64,000 nt of DNA. Source: Photobacterium sp. JCM 19050. GTDB lineage: Bacteria; Pseudomonadota; Gammaproteobacteria; Enterobacterales; Vibrionaceae. Shown here in pieces: positions 39,943-49,596 of this stretch. How positions within the stretch are numbered: position 1 is the first letter of the stretch; every line of letters starts with the position of its first letter. The notes under the pieces were generated by a model, which worked only from the letters and a program-made list of their open reading frames with translations, did not search any database and was not told the DNA's origin. The stretch covers positions 1-64,000 of the forward strand of contig BAXG01000027.1 in assembly GCA_001310455.1 (NCBI GenBank), written 5' to 3'. The position numbers and the translations under genes were made by a program.

Positions 39943-40659
39943 TTAGAGAAGCGTCAACAAGGCAGAAATCTCACCGATTTCAACGTCCGGCAGCACAGCA
40001 ACCCTTTGTGCCTTGAGCTGCCGGTTTTTTTCGTGGTTGTACCAACATGCCCGGAAGCCCGCTTTCCGGGCACCCAGCACATCAGACACCAGATGATCCC
40101 CAATGTGCAGAATCGCGCTGCCCGGTATTCCCAATGCCGCCTCTGTTTTCGCAAACATGTCTGCTGCCGGCTTGGCCGCCCCATCAAAACCGGCTTTAAA
40201 CGCAAAGTCGAAATAGGGGCTAAGACCGATGGCATCAATATCCACATTGCCGTTGGTGATGGCGACCAGCGGGAACGCTTTCCCAAGTGCTTCCAGCGTA
40301 TCAAAGGTTTCACGGGGAACATCGACCCGGCTGCGTTCTGCCAGGAAATACGCCACGGCCTCATCGGCCAGTTCGGCCGCCGCTTCACCGGGCATTCCCG
40401 TCGCCAGTGCTGCCAGCCGGAGCTGATGACGCCGGGATTCGGTCACATGAAAACGCCGGGCAGGATCTTCTGCAATCGCCCGGAGCTTGAACGCTTTCAT
40501 TTCATCAGTAGAAAATGCGGATAACGCCGGGTTTCGGTTAGCCAGCCACGCCGTCAGCAATTTTTCCGCCCGGATAATCACCGGCATGTTGTCGTACAGG
40601 GTATCGTCCAAATCAAAGCTGAGAGCCTGGATGTCGCCCAGTGACCGGTAAAATCGCAT
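39943..40659 (-). CDS. yigB: HAD-superfamily phosphatase YigB
   Basis: A 238-residue HAD hydrolase. Motif I is FDLDDTLYDN (nucleophile in DLDDT), motif II ITNGN and motif IV HIGDHLVSDVLGA. In E. coli YigB dephosphorylates a riboflavin intermediate and FMN. AGGAG lies upstream of the ATG. It is the last gene of the lysA-dapF-DUF484-xerC-yigB run, 23 bases after xerC. Confidence 0.93.
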   Translation of the reverse strand: MRFYRSLGDIQALSFDLDDTLYDNMPVIIRAEKLLTAWLANRNPALSAFSTDEMKAFKLRAIAEDPARRFHVTESRRHQLRLAALATGMPGEAAAELADEAVAYFLAERSRVDVPRETFDTLEALGKAFPLVAITNGNVDIDAIGLSPYFDFAFKAGFDGAAKPAADMFAKTEAALGIPGSAILHIGDHLVSDVLGARKAGFRACWYNHEKNRQLKAQRVAVLPDVEIGEISALLTLL

Positions 40660-40682
40660 GCGTTCTCCTGACGGCTGTGCCG

Positions 40683-41588
40683 TTACTTCTTGCGAGCCCG
40701 TGGGTGGGCTTCGTCATACACCTTGGCGAGGTGCTGGAAATCCAGGTGGGTGTAAACCTGGGTGGTCGAAAGGTCAGCATGGCCCAAAAGCTCCTGCACC
40801 GCCCGCAAATCACCGCTGGACTCCAGCATATGGGTTGCAAAACTATGGCGCAGTTTGTGCGGGTTGATATGGCTGTTCACCGACTGCTTTTGCCCCCATT
40901 CCGCCATACGTTTTTGTACGCTGCGGTGGGAAATCCGGGTACCGAGCTTAGAAATAAACAGGGCATCTTCCGGCCCTTTGAGCAGCAGGTTACGTACTTT
41001 AAGCCACTTAAAAAGCCACTCTTGTGCCATCCCGGCAAAATAGACCAGGCGTTCCTTGTCACCCTTACCTATCACCCGGAGCTCACCGCTTCGCGCACTG
41101 ACATCCCGGACATCGAGGTTAACCATCTCAGCAAGACGCAAACCGGCCCCGTACATCAGCTCCATCATTGCCCGGTCGCGCACGGCTAATGGGTCATCCT
41201 CGTTGACTTCCATCAACTGGTTGATTTCGTCCACATCGAGGTTTTTCGGCAGTATCTTGCCTTTGCGCGGTGCAGACACACCCTTGGCCGGATTGGCAGG
41301 CAGTTGACCGGCTCGCACCATGTAATCGAGAAAGCTGCGAAGGGCAGACAGGCGAAGCGCGATGCTTCCCGGCTTGAGCCCTTCCCGTTTGGCTTTGGCG
41401 GCAATCTGGCGCACCCAGGTCGCATCTACGTCCTGCCATTGCTTAACGCCGGACTGCACCAGATACTCCACAACCGCCGTCAGCTGCTGCTTATAGTTGC
41501 GCTGGGTCAGCAGGCTGAGGCCGCGCTCATCAATCTGGTAGATATAGAACTTTTCAAGCGGGCGGGTCAGTGAAGCAGGGAAACTCAT
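40683..41588 (-). CDS. xerC: Site-specific tyrosine recombinase XerC
   Basis: With XerD, it resolves chromosome dimers at dif. It has 301 residues. The N-terminal SAM-like domain precedes the catalytic domain, where the conserved residues are visible: Arg in YGAGLRLAEMV, the HKLRHSFATH box (His and Arg), LGHADLSTTQ and the nucleophilic Tyr in VYTHLDF. The ATG overlaps the DUF484 stop as ATGA. The frame is intact. Confidence 0.97.
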   Translation of the reverse strand: MSFPASLTRPLEKFYIYQIDERGLSLLTQRNYKQQLTAVVEYLVQSGVKQWQDVDATWVRQIAAKAKREGLKPGSIALRLSALRSFLDYMVRAGQLPANPAKGVSAPRKGKILPKNLDVDEINQLMEVNEDDPLAVRDRAMMELMYGAGLRLAEMVNLDVRDVSARSGELRVIGKGDKERLVYFAGMAQEWLFKWLKVRNLLLKGPEDALFISKLGTRISHRSVQKRMAEWGQKQSVNSHINPHKLRHSFATHMLESSGDLRAVQELLGHADLSTTQVYTHLDFQHLAKVYDEAHPRARKK

Positions 41589-42258
41589 AGCGTCTCCTGC
41601 CGGGTCACCAGACGCACCAGAAGGCGGGACAGCCGGTCGAGGAACAGGGTATCCATACTCGGTTGGAAGTGGCCACCGTCATCGCTGGCAAAGGCCAGTA
41701 CGCCCAACTCTTTGCCTTGCAGCAGCGGAATCAGGGCATAGCTGCCAAGTTGGGGGGCAGATGTAAAAACTGCTCACCGTCGGCCTGGCGCAGACGGCCA
41801 AGGTAACAATGGTTACCGGCAAAATGGTTGGCTCGCAGGGATTCAAAGCGCTTGCGGTCCAGGCTTCGTGCACCGTCATCATCAAAAAGGCGCAGGCTGA
41901 CCCGGAGTTTCAGGGCAGACGCCAGCTTGTTAAGCGCCGCTTCTGCCGTTTCCAGGTTTTCCGCTTCCATCACCGCCAGTTCACATGCGGTAAAGTGGCG
42001 GAACAATAATTCGTTCCGGCTGGCCTGGGACATCAGTGCGGTGATGTCTTCTTCCAGATCGCGAATACGGTCGCGAAGCCGGGTCATCTGAATTTCCACC
42101 AGGGAAACCGAGCCGCGCTCTTCATGGGGGATACGCAACTGCGCCAGCAACTCAGGCTGGCGCAGGAAAAAGTCGGGATGCTCGCGGAGGAAGGCGGCTA
42201 CCGTCTCTTCATTGAGGGGAACCGTCTCCAACTCTCCGTACTGGCTGATATCCGTCAT
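41585..42258 (-). CDS. DUF484 family protein (frame broken once)
   Basis: A GAF-like cytosolic protein (E. coli YigA relatives) always found between dapF and xerC; function unknown. The N terminus has [23 protein letters not shown], then a coiled region, then a GAF-type part. A missing C near 41752, in a run of C, breaks the frame after HLPP. Restored, the end reads [21 protein letters not shown] and stops at 41585 in an ATGA overlap with xerC. About 225 residues. Confidence 0.87.
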
Positions 42259-43083
42259 AGTGTCAGTTGTCCGTCAAAAACATGGGTGGCAGGCCCGGTC
42301 ATGTACAGCGGCTTGCCCGGCCCCTGCCATTGGATAAGCAAGTCTCCGCCCGGCAGGGTGACTTTCACATCACTGTCCAGAATGCCCTGAACAATACCGA
42401 CAGCCACTGCGCCACAGGCACCGCTGCCGCAGGCCTGGGTTTCCCCGGCGCCGCGCTCATATACCCGAAGTTTAACTGTTTTTCGCGAAATTACCTGCAT
42501 GAAGCCGACATTTACCCGCTCCGGGAAACGTTCATGGCTCTCAACAAGAGGACCAAGGCCTTCCACATCGGCGGTGTCCACATCATCGACCACGGTGACG
42601 CAATGTGGATTCCCCATACTGACGGCACCAACCAGAAGCGTGCGGTCACCGGCGGGCAACAGGTAGGTTTTTTCCTCGCTGTTGGCACGGAACGGGATCT
42701 TGTTCGGAGTAAATACCGGCTCACCCATATTCACCCGGACCTGGTTGTCTTCGTTCACCTTCAGGGTCATACGGCCGGCGAGGTGGTGACCACGATGCTA
42801 TGTTTGTTGGTCAGCCCTTTCAAACGCACAAAGCGGGCAAAGCAGCGGGCGCCATTACCACACTGGGCAACTTCACTGCCATCTGCGTTGAAAATCCGGT
42901 AGTGGAAATCTGCATCCGGGTCATAAGGCGGCTCTACCAGCAACATCTGGTCGAAACCGACCCCTGATGACGGTCGGCCAGGCGCTTGATCATCTCTTTC
43001 GAGAAAAAAGCGTTTTGTGTCACGCAGTCTACGACAACAAAATCGTTGCCCAGACCGTGCATCTTGGAAAATTGAACCTGCAT
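42255..43083 (-). CDS. dapF: Diaminopimelate epimerase (frame broken twice)
   Basis: It interconverts LL- and meso-diaminopimelate for lysine and peptidoglycan. The N terminus reads [19 protein letters not shown] from the ATG at 43083. The two catalytic cysteines are in QCGNGARCF and ACGSGACGA. Breakpoints lie near 42964 (one G lost from a G run) and 42776. Restored, it has about 276 residues. It overlaps DUF484 by four bases and follows lysA after nine. The gene is essential in most bacteria of this group, so error is more likely than loss. Confidence 0.94.
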
Positions 43084-43092
43084 CCGACCTCT

Positions 43093-44346
43093 TTATTCCG
43101 GAATAATACTTTCCTGTTGCCACAGTTGTGACAGCTCTTCGCGCTGGCGAATGACGTGTACTTTGCTGCCATCTACCAGCACTTCAGCAGCGCGGCAGCG
43201 GCTGTTGTAGTTGGACGACATCGCAAAGCCATAGGCGCCGGATGAACGTACGGCAAGCAAGTCGCCCTGCTCCAGCACAAGCGCGCGATCCTTTCCGAGG
43301 AAATCACCGGTTTCACATACCGGCCCTACCAGATCGTAAATCTGTGGCTCGCCCTCTCGCGGGGAAACCGGGACGATGTCCTGCCATGCCTGATAAAGCG
43401 CCGGGCGCATCAGGTCATTCATCGCCGCATCAATGATGGCAAAGTTTTTGTTTTCGTTGTACTTGAGAAATTCCACCTGGGTCAGCAGCACACCGGCGTT
43501 AGCGGCAATGGCGCGGCCGGGTTCGAATATCAATTCCAGTTCCGGGTGATTTTTGAGGCGACCGAGAAGCGCGCTGGCGTAATCTGCGGGAAGCGGTGGC
43601 TGCTCATCGCTGTAGGTAACCCCGAGGCCCCCGCCCACATCCAGGTGACGGATGTTGATTCCCTGGGCGGCCAGGGTCTCAATCAGCGCCAGCAGGCGAT
43701 CTGTCGACTCAACAAACGGGCCGAGCTCAGTAAGCTGTGAGCCGATATGGCAGTCGATACCACAGACTTCAAGGTTGGACTGCTTGGCAGCATAGCCATA
43801 AACGTCCTGCGCCCGATCGAAGGCAATACCGAACTTGTTTTCCTTCAGGCCAGTGGAAATATAAGGGTGGGTTTTGGCATCGACATCCGGGTTGATACGC
43901 AAGGAAACCGGCGCAACCACGCCCAACTCTCCCGCAACCTGGTTCAGGCGGTCAAGCTCCTGTTCGGATTCCACATTGAAACATTTGATACCCACTTCCA
44001 GCGCGCGGCGCATTTCTGCTGCGGTTTTTCCCACACCGGAGAACACCACTTTTGCCGGGTCGCCGCCGGCAGCCAGTACGCGCTCCAGCTCCCCCTGGGA
44101 GACAATATCAAAGCCGGATCCCAGTCGCGCCAGGACGTTCAGCACCCCGATATTGGAGTTAGCCTTCACGGCATAGCAGATAATGTGCGGATGACCGGCC
44201 ACGGCATTGTCAAAGGCATGCCAGTGACGCTCAAGTGTCGCGCGGGAATAGACATAAAGGGGCGTGCCATACTGTTCGGCCAGTGATGACAGTGAAACGT
44301 CTTCAGCAAAGAGTTCGCCACTTTCCTGATAGTTAAAATAATCCAA
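43093..44346 (-). CDS. lysA: Diaminopimelate decarboxylase
   Basis: A PLP enzyme that makes lysine from meso-diaminopimelate. It has 417 residues. The PLP lysine is in CYAVKANSN, the phosphate-binding region in LDVGGGLGV and EPGRAI, and the active-site CETGDFLG supplies the intersubunit Cys. It is followed by dapF after nine bases, joining the last two diaminopimelate steps in one operon; E. coli keeps lysA elsewhere. The frame is intact. Confidence 0.97.
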   Translation of the reverse strand: MDYFNYQESGELFAEDVSLSSLAEQYGTPLYVYSRATLERHWHAFDNAVAGHPHIICYAVKANSNIGVLNVLARLGSGFDIVSQGELERVLAAGGDPAKVVFSGVGKTAAEMRRALEVGIKCFNVESEQELDRLNQVAGELGVVAPVSLRINPDVDAKTHPYISTGLKENKFGIAFDRAQDVYGYAAKQSNLEVCGIDCHIGSQLTELGPFVESTDRLLALIETLAAQGINIRHLDVGGGLGVTYSDEQPPLPADYASALLGRLKNHPELELIFEPGRAIAANAGVLLTQVEFLKYNENKNFAIIDAAMNDLMRPALYQAWQDIVPVSPREGEPQIYDLVGPVCETGDFLGKDRALVLEQGDLLAVRSSGAYGFAMSSNYNSRCRAAEVLVDGSKVHVIRQREELSQLWQQESIIPE

Positions 44347-44417
44347 TGTAGTGCCTTCCCTGATAAATCTGTTTTAAATGGCTGAAATTACGCCTGTTGG
44401 CCCAAAGGCCTGCGCAG

Positions 44418-44537
44418 CTACTGCTGCGGCTGTTCTTGCGGCTGATCTTGTGGCAAGTACAACGGCCCTTGCTGTCCACAACCGGAAAGCAGGACAGATC
44501 CTGTCATCAGTGCCATCAGAAAAATATATTTACGCAT
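44418..44537 (-). CDS. lptM: LPS translocon maturation chaperone LptM (YifL)
   Basis: A 39-residue lipoprotein with signal MRKYIFLMALMTGSVLLSGC (Cys20 lipidated), followed by the conserved GQQGPLYLP and a Gln/Pro tail. LptM helps LptD form its correct disulfides in the outer-membrane LPS translocon. I chose the ATG at 44537 because it yields a normal lipobox; the frame also opens further upstream. It sits upstream of lysA as in related genomes, opposite cyaY. Confidence 0.9.
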   Translation of the reverse strand: MRKYIFLMALMTGSVLLSGCGQQGPLYLPQDQPQEQPQQ

Positions 44538-44611
44538 AGTATTGCCAGTGATAAACATAGCGATGCCCTCTATAATCGCACCAAGAAATTGAAAAGCAAT
44601 AGGACGCAAGG

Positions 44612-44923
44612 ATGAACAGCGCTGAATACCACGAGAAAGTTGAAGAAGTCTTTTCCGCCATCGAAGAAGGCATTGATGAATCCGGTACAGACGTTGACTA
44701 CGAAACCTCAGGCAACGTGCTGACCCTGGAGTTCGATGACCGCAGCCAAATCATCATCAACAAGCAAGAAGCCATGTCTGAAATCTGGCTGGCATCCCGC
44801 AGCGGTGGCTACCACTGCAGCTGGCAAGATGGTGACTGGCGCTGCAGCAAGACCGGCCTGACCTTTATGGCGCTGGTTAAGCGAGAGTGCAGCCTGCATG
44901 CAGGTGAAGAGGTGGACTGGTAA
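44612..44923 (+). CDS. cyaY: Iron donor protein CyaY (frataxin)
   Basis: A 103-residue bacterial frataxin (E. coli 106) that binds iron and tunes IscS-driven iron-sulfur assembly. The acidic first helix (EKVEEVFSAIEEGIDESG) and the beta-sheet signature IIINKQEAMSEIWLASRSGGYH with FMALVKREC near the end are clear. It is divergent from lptM and convergent with cyaA. The frame is intact. Confidence 0.97.
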   Translation: MNSAEYHEKVEEVFSAIEEGIDESGTDVDYETSGNVLTLEFDDRSQIIINKQEAMSEIWLASRSGGYHCSWQDGDWRCSKTGLTFMALVKRECSLHAGEEVDW

Positions 44924-44941
44924 TCCACAGCGACAGGATCG

Positions 44942-44968
44942 AAAAAGGCCGGGAATCCGGCCTTTTTG
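44942..44968. terminator. Bidirectional terminator between cyaY and cyaA
   Basis: AAAAAGGCCGG pairs with CCGGCCTTTTT around a four-base loop, between converging genes. Confidence 0.9.
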
Positions 44969-44980
44969 CTGTCTGGGGTA

Positions 44981-47550
44981 TCACTTAAACGAGTGCACCA
45001 TTGTGGACGCCCCGGTATCCGGGCGACGCGGCAGGCGCTCACTCTTGTAAGGAATCACCTGGGCAAGCCCCGCTTCGCTGTGCACAATGTCGTAAAACTG
45101 CGGCAGGTTGAAGTTCACGCTGTGTGAGTTGGTGTAGCTCAGCCTGTCCTGTGCCGACGTATAGAAATGGCTCAGGTTCTGCACCATTTCGTCTTTGTTA
45201 CAGCTGTGCTGGCGGTACACTTCCACCCGGTTGTTCTCATCCAGGATATAGATATTGAGCCCGCTTTCTGCGCTCTCAAAGAAGAACTGGATAAGCCTTC
45301 ACTGGCGTAGGCATCCACAATTTCCGGTGGATGGATCATCTCTTCTTTGTCGAGGAACAGCAGCGGCGAACCGGTCAGCTTGTTAGTGGAAATGCAGCGG
45401 TAAAATTCCACCGAGTTTTCCAGTTTCTGTACAGAAACGCCCCGGCGCTCGAAAAACAAGCCGTAGGTCTGGGAACCAATCTTCAACGCCTTGAAGCGGC
45501 GGCGCTTTTCCAGCTCGACCGGCTTCAGGCGCATTTCAATGCACTCCGCCACCAATTGGTAAACCAGGTTGCGGATTAGGCCACGCATTTTTTTGGAATA
45601 ACAGAATACATCCACCGATTCCGGCGGAATCGCATCCTGGTGCATTTTGCCCAGCATGGTCTTCAGCGCATCCAGCATCGCCCCTTCACCACTGAAGTGC
45701 AGGGTACGGATTTCGTTCCAGGAGTTCCGGTAGACCAAATCCACACTGCCAACCAGGCAATCCTGATCTTCCCCGTAACTGAAAATGTCACTGTTTTTGA
45801 AGTCAAAGCGCAGCGAATTCTGGCGAAGGCGTACCGTCGGGTCATCTTCCAGGTTGACGTAAAGTGCCAACTGGCGGATTTCACACGGACTTGCCAGCGC
45901 CTGCGGGCTCGGTTTAGGCCGCATAATCGAGAACGTGTTGCGGATGTCGCTGACCAGCTGGTAAAGCTTGTCGAGGTCAACGTCTGCATCACGCACCACA
46001 GTATGCAGTTGAGTCGATTCAGTCAGCAAGCCGTTAAAAAATGCCCACGCCACCAGTTTTGACAAGTAGCGGTTATGTTCAAGTGGCGCCCGACCGATAA
46101 TATCTGCCGGGTTAAGTGACTGTTTGTAGAGATACCAGCCAGCCGGGTTGGTGCGGCCTTCCGGCACCTGGATAAACGACAGATCCGGCTCATGGAGGTC
46201 CGGGGAGATCTGCGGGTTAAGCAAGGTCACTTTGCCGGGAAGAACCTCAAATGCCGCATACAGCTTACGGGCCAGGATGCTGATGTCTTCCGGGCTGATT
46301 GCGGAGGTGATGTCATTGCGGCGCGCAAACCGGATAAGGTTGCGGTAGCTCAGCATCAGGGCATCGAGCAGCTCGTTATGCATCACCTTGACGTCTTCGA
46401 CTTTCCAGTGACGACGGCTGTCGAGCAATTTGAGCTCATCTTCCGACCATCCCCACTCCACGGTCAGCTCTTTGAGCACATCGCGTCGCCACGGCACGGT
46501 TTCACCGGTTGGCTTACGCGAAAGCTTCTCGTGGGTTTTAAGGTAGAAACAGCGACGCACCAGCTCAAGGCGGCGTTCATCCCCAATCATCTGGAGGTAG
46601 CGGGTCACTTTCTCCAGCATCAGGTAATAGGCATCGCAGTGGTAATCGTCCAGGCTGCCAGCGAAGAAACGGCGTTTGCCGTCAACACTCAGGAGCTGCG
46701 TATTAGGATATTCCCAGGAATAAGCTTCCAGCAGGATAGCCTTGAGCACTGACTTGTAAGGTGAATCAATGCTTTTATACAGCTGCCAGAGGCTGGCACC
46801 GAAATACTCTTCTGCCGGGATATTTGGCAGGCCTCCAAAATCAATCCAGTCATCCCGGTTGAGAGATCCGGCTTCGCAAAGCTGCTCAACATATTCGTCG
46901 TAGCAGGCTTCCATCTCTGGCGGCACCATGTACCACAACAGATGGAGACCCGCGAGGTGGACTGCGGAACGGTAAAATTCATCCAGCAGGAGCCAATGCT
47001 GGCTGGAGCCACAGTTGTCACCGGTCATTGCCTGGGCAAGGTTATGGCGGAAGCGGTTTTCACACACCACAAAGAAGTTGACTTCCACCCCTTTCGAAAG
47101 CGCCCAGTCAGAAGCAAGTGAACACTTACTTTCCAAGCTTTCGCGCGCATCCGTTTCCATCCAGTCCCGAACACACACCCAGATATCCAGATCACTGGTC
47201 TGGCTCTGTCCCAACGAGCCGGTACTGCCCATAGAGAACAATCCCATAATTGGGCACTGCTCGCGGGATAGCATCTGTTGGGGGATAGAGATATGGCCGG
47301 AGGTCAGGGCGCTGTCGGCTATGAAATCAAGCTGGGCTGGCGTCGGGGAATAGTCAGCAATACCTTGAGGAACGGAACCGTCCAGGTAACCGGGAATCGC
47401 CGGGTGGTTGTAATGCAGAAGGACCGGCAAAATGTCAAAAACCCTTAACGCCTGTGCACTGAGCGCAGCTCGCGCGCGCTCGGCTCTCAGCCTGTTAAAG
47501 GTTTGTATCTGTTGAAACTGCTGCTTGAAATAGTCTTGCAAGTTAAGCAC
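44981..47550 (-). CDS. cyaA: Class I adenylate cyclase (frame broken once)
   Basis: It makes cAMP from ATP for CRP regulation. The N-terminal catalytic domain has the nucleotidyltransferase signature GSTGSLGQSQTSDLDIWVC. The C-terminal regulatory part is long and complete, ending STMVHSFK. A missing base near 45298 (GGCCTTATC read as GGCTTATC) separates the last 100 or so residues. Restored, it has about 856 residues (E. coli 848). The start is a GTG at 47550 with no good ribosome site; E. coli cyaA likewise starts inefficiently, at UUG. Promoter and CRP-like elements lie upstream. Confidence 0.95.
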
Positions 47551-47663
47551 CCAGATACGGTGACATCCCTTTCATTGGAAATGGCACCCAGCTCAAAGAT
47601 TAGGCAATAAAAACGTGATCAGTTTAACAGTTTCTCGCCAAATCGCCAAGAGAGACGCTTCCA

Positions 47664-47679
47664 TGTGAGCAATGTCTCT
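47664..47679. promoter_or_regulatory. CRP-like site / hairpin at the start of the cyaA leader
   Basis: TGTGA-GCAATG-TCTCT has a perfect left CRP half-site and a poor right half, just downstream of the cyaA -10 element, where CRP could repress. The flanks GAGAGAC (47651-47657 region) and GTCTCTC also form an inverted repeat, so the cyaA leader would begin with a hairpin. The same bases share a 14-mer with ryhB (see findings). Confidence 0.4.
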
Positions 47680-47687
47680 CTTTGCTG

Positions 47688-47716
47688 ACTATAAGCGCCT
47701 TTGGTCAAAGTCGCAA
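47688..47716 (-). promoter_or_regulatory. Sigma-70 promoter of cyaA
   Basis: TTGCGA (47716-47711), a 17-base spacer and TATAGT (47693-47688) on the minus strand. The start should be near 47681, leaving a leader of about 130 bases before the GTG. Confidence 0.6.
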
Positions 47717-47759
47717 CGTTATTGCTACGTAGATCGCATTATTCCTTGGTCGAACATTC

Positions 47760-47775
47760 ATTGATAACGATCACA
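47760..47775. promoter_or_regulatory. CRP-like operator in the cyaA-hemC gap
   Basis: ATTGA-TAACGA-TCACA, extended by TTT on the right, matches the right CRP half-site fully and three of five left bases. It could serve cyaA, hemC or both. The remainder of 47551-47895 has no gene, and I could not assign the hemC promoter. Confidence 0.45.
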
Positions 47776-47895
47776 TTTTTATAGCAGTTTCACCGTCACC
47801 CCTCGGGAATTCGTCCTTTGATGACGTGGGGTTTGTGACCAAAACAGCTTCCAGTGGTAGGATTAGCGGATTAGTTCGCCACAACGGATAACAGC

Positions 47896-48830
47896 ATGAC
47901 AGATAACCCAATTCGCATTGCGACCCGCCAAAGCCCTCTGGCGCTCTGGCAGGCCAATTTTGTAAAGGACGCCCTGGAAGCCGCCCACCCCGGCCTGGTT
48001 GTAGAACTGGTTCCAATGGTGACCAAAGGAGACATCATTTTGGACACACCGTTGGCCAAAGTCGGTGGCAAAGGGTTGTTTGTTAAAGAGCTGGAAGCCG
48101 CCATGCTGGAAGGCCGGGCAGATCTGGCGGTGCACTCCATGAAAGATGTGCCAGTAGAATTCCCTGAAGGCCTTGGGCTGGTGACCATCTGTGAGCGTGA
48201 AGACCCGCGGGACGCATTTGTCTCAAACAAATACAAAACTCTGGATGAACTGCCTGAAGGCTCAGTCGTCGGTACTTCCTCTCTGCGTCGCCAGTGCCAG
48301 TTGATGGCGCTGCGCCCGGATCTGGAAATTAAATCCCTGCGTGGCAACGTGGGAACCCGCCTGTCAAAACTCGATAACGGTGACTACGATGCATCGTACT
48401 CGCATCTGCCGGCCTCAAACGCCTGAAGCTTGAAGACCGCATCGCCTCCCTCCTGGAGCCGGAAGTCAGCCTGCCGGCTGTCGGCCAGGGCGCAGTCGGC
48501 ATTGAATGCCGGTTGGATGACATGCGCCTTCGCACCCTGCTCGAACCGCTTTCAGATGCCAACACCACCATTCGTGTCCAGTGCGAGCGCGCCATGAACA
48601 CCCGTCTGGAAGGCGGCTGCCAGGTACCTATCGGCAGCTACAGCGAAATCCAGGGAGACAAAATCTGGCTTCGCGCCCTGGTCGGCGAGCCGGATGGCAG
48701 CAAAATCGTTCGAGGTGAAGTCACCGGCCCGATTGAAAAAGCGGAAGAGCTTGGCACCGGCCTTGCCGAACAACTGCTGGCTGACGGCGCGAAAGAGATT
48801 CTGGAACGCCTTTATCACGACGCACCATGA
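47896..48830 (+). CDS. hemC: Hydroxymethylbilane synthase (frame broken once)
   Basis: Porphobilinogen deaminase, which joins four porphobilinogens. The N terminus [15 protein letters not shown], the KGLFVKELE segment, SLRRQCQL, and the dipyrromethane-cofactor cysteine in EGGCQVPIG are all present. A missing A near 48393 (GCAATCG read as GCATCG) breaks the frame before the expected LASAGLKRL. Restored, it has about 311 residues. Its stop overlaps hemD as ATGA, the first of four tightly linked hem genes. Confidence 0.95.
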
Positions 48831-49596
48831 CAATTCTTGTGTGCCGCCCGTCCCCGGATGCAGAAGCCCTGGCTGAACAGCTGGGGCTGGCCGGCTGTCG
48901 CGCCATCGCCCATCCTTTGTTGACCACGGGTGCCGGGCGCGAATTTACGGACGTACCTGCAAAGCTTGGTGCCCTGCACACCGGCGACGCGGTGGTCGCT
49001 GTCAGCCCCAATGCGGTCAGCTACGCCACTGACGCCCTGAGACAAGCCGGAAAAAACTGGCCGAATAACATCAGTTACTTTGCGGTAGGTCGGCGTACCG
49101 CCGGTGTTTTAGCCGGTGCAACCGGACAGATGGTCATCTCCCCATCGGAACTGCAAACCAGTGAAGGGCTGCTCGTCTTACCAGAACTTGCTGATATGCA
49201 GGGAAAAGGGGTGGTCATTTTGCGGGGAAACGGGGGCCGGGACATGATTGCCCAAACCCTTTCAGCGCGAGGTGCACAGGTAGACTATTGCGAGTGCTAT
49301 CAACGTATCTGGCTGAGCAATGATTTATCATCCGAGTGCAATCAGTGCACTCACTGGGCATCACTACGCTTGTTGTCACCAGCGGGGAGCAGTTGGCTCA
49401 CCTCTTCAACAATGTGACACCCGAACAGCAACAATGGTTGGTAACCTGCCATTTACTCGTACCGAGTGCACGGATCGCCAGCCAGGCAAAACAACTTGGA
49501 TTTTCACAATTAACCCAGGTTGAAAGCGCGGCCAATGCTACGCTTTTCAACACCCTGTGCGAGTTAATGCAAAAAGGGACCATTCATAATGACTGA
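48827..49596 (+). CDS. hemD: Uroporphyrinogen-III synthase (frame broken once)
   Basis: It closes hydroxymethylbilane to uroporphyrinogen III. HemD proteins are weakly conserved; the two-domain plan, [35 protein letters not shown] and the late [11 protein letters not shown] all fit. One lost base near 49352 splits the last third into another frame. Restored, it has about 256 residues. It overlaps hemC at the start and hemX at the end. Confidence 0.9.
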
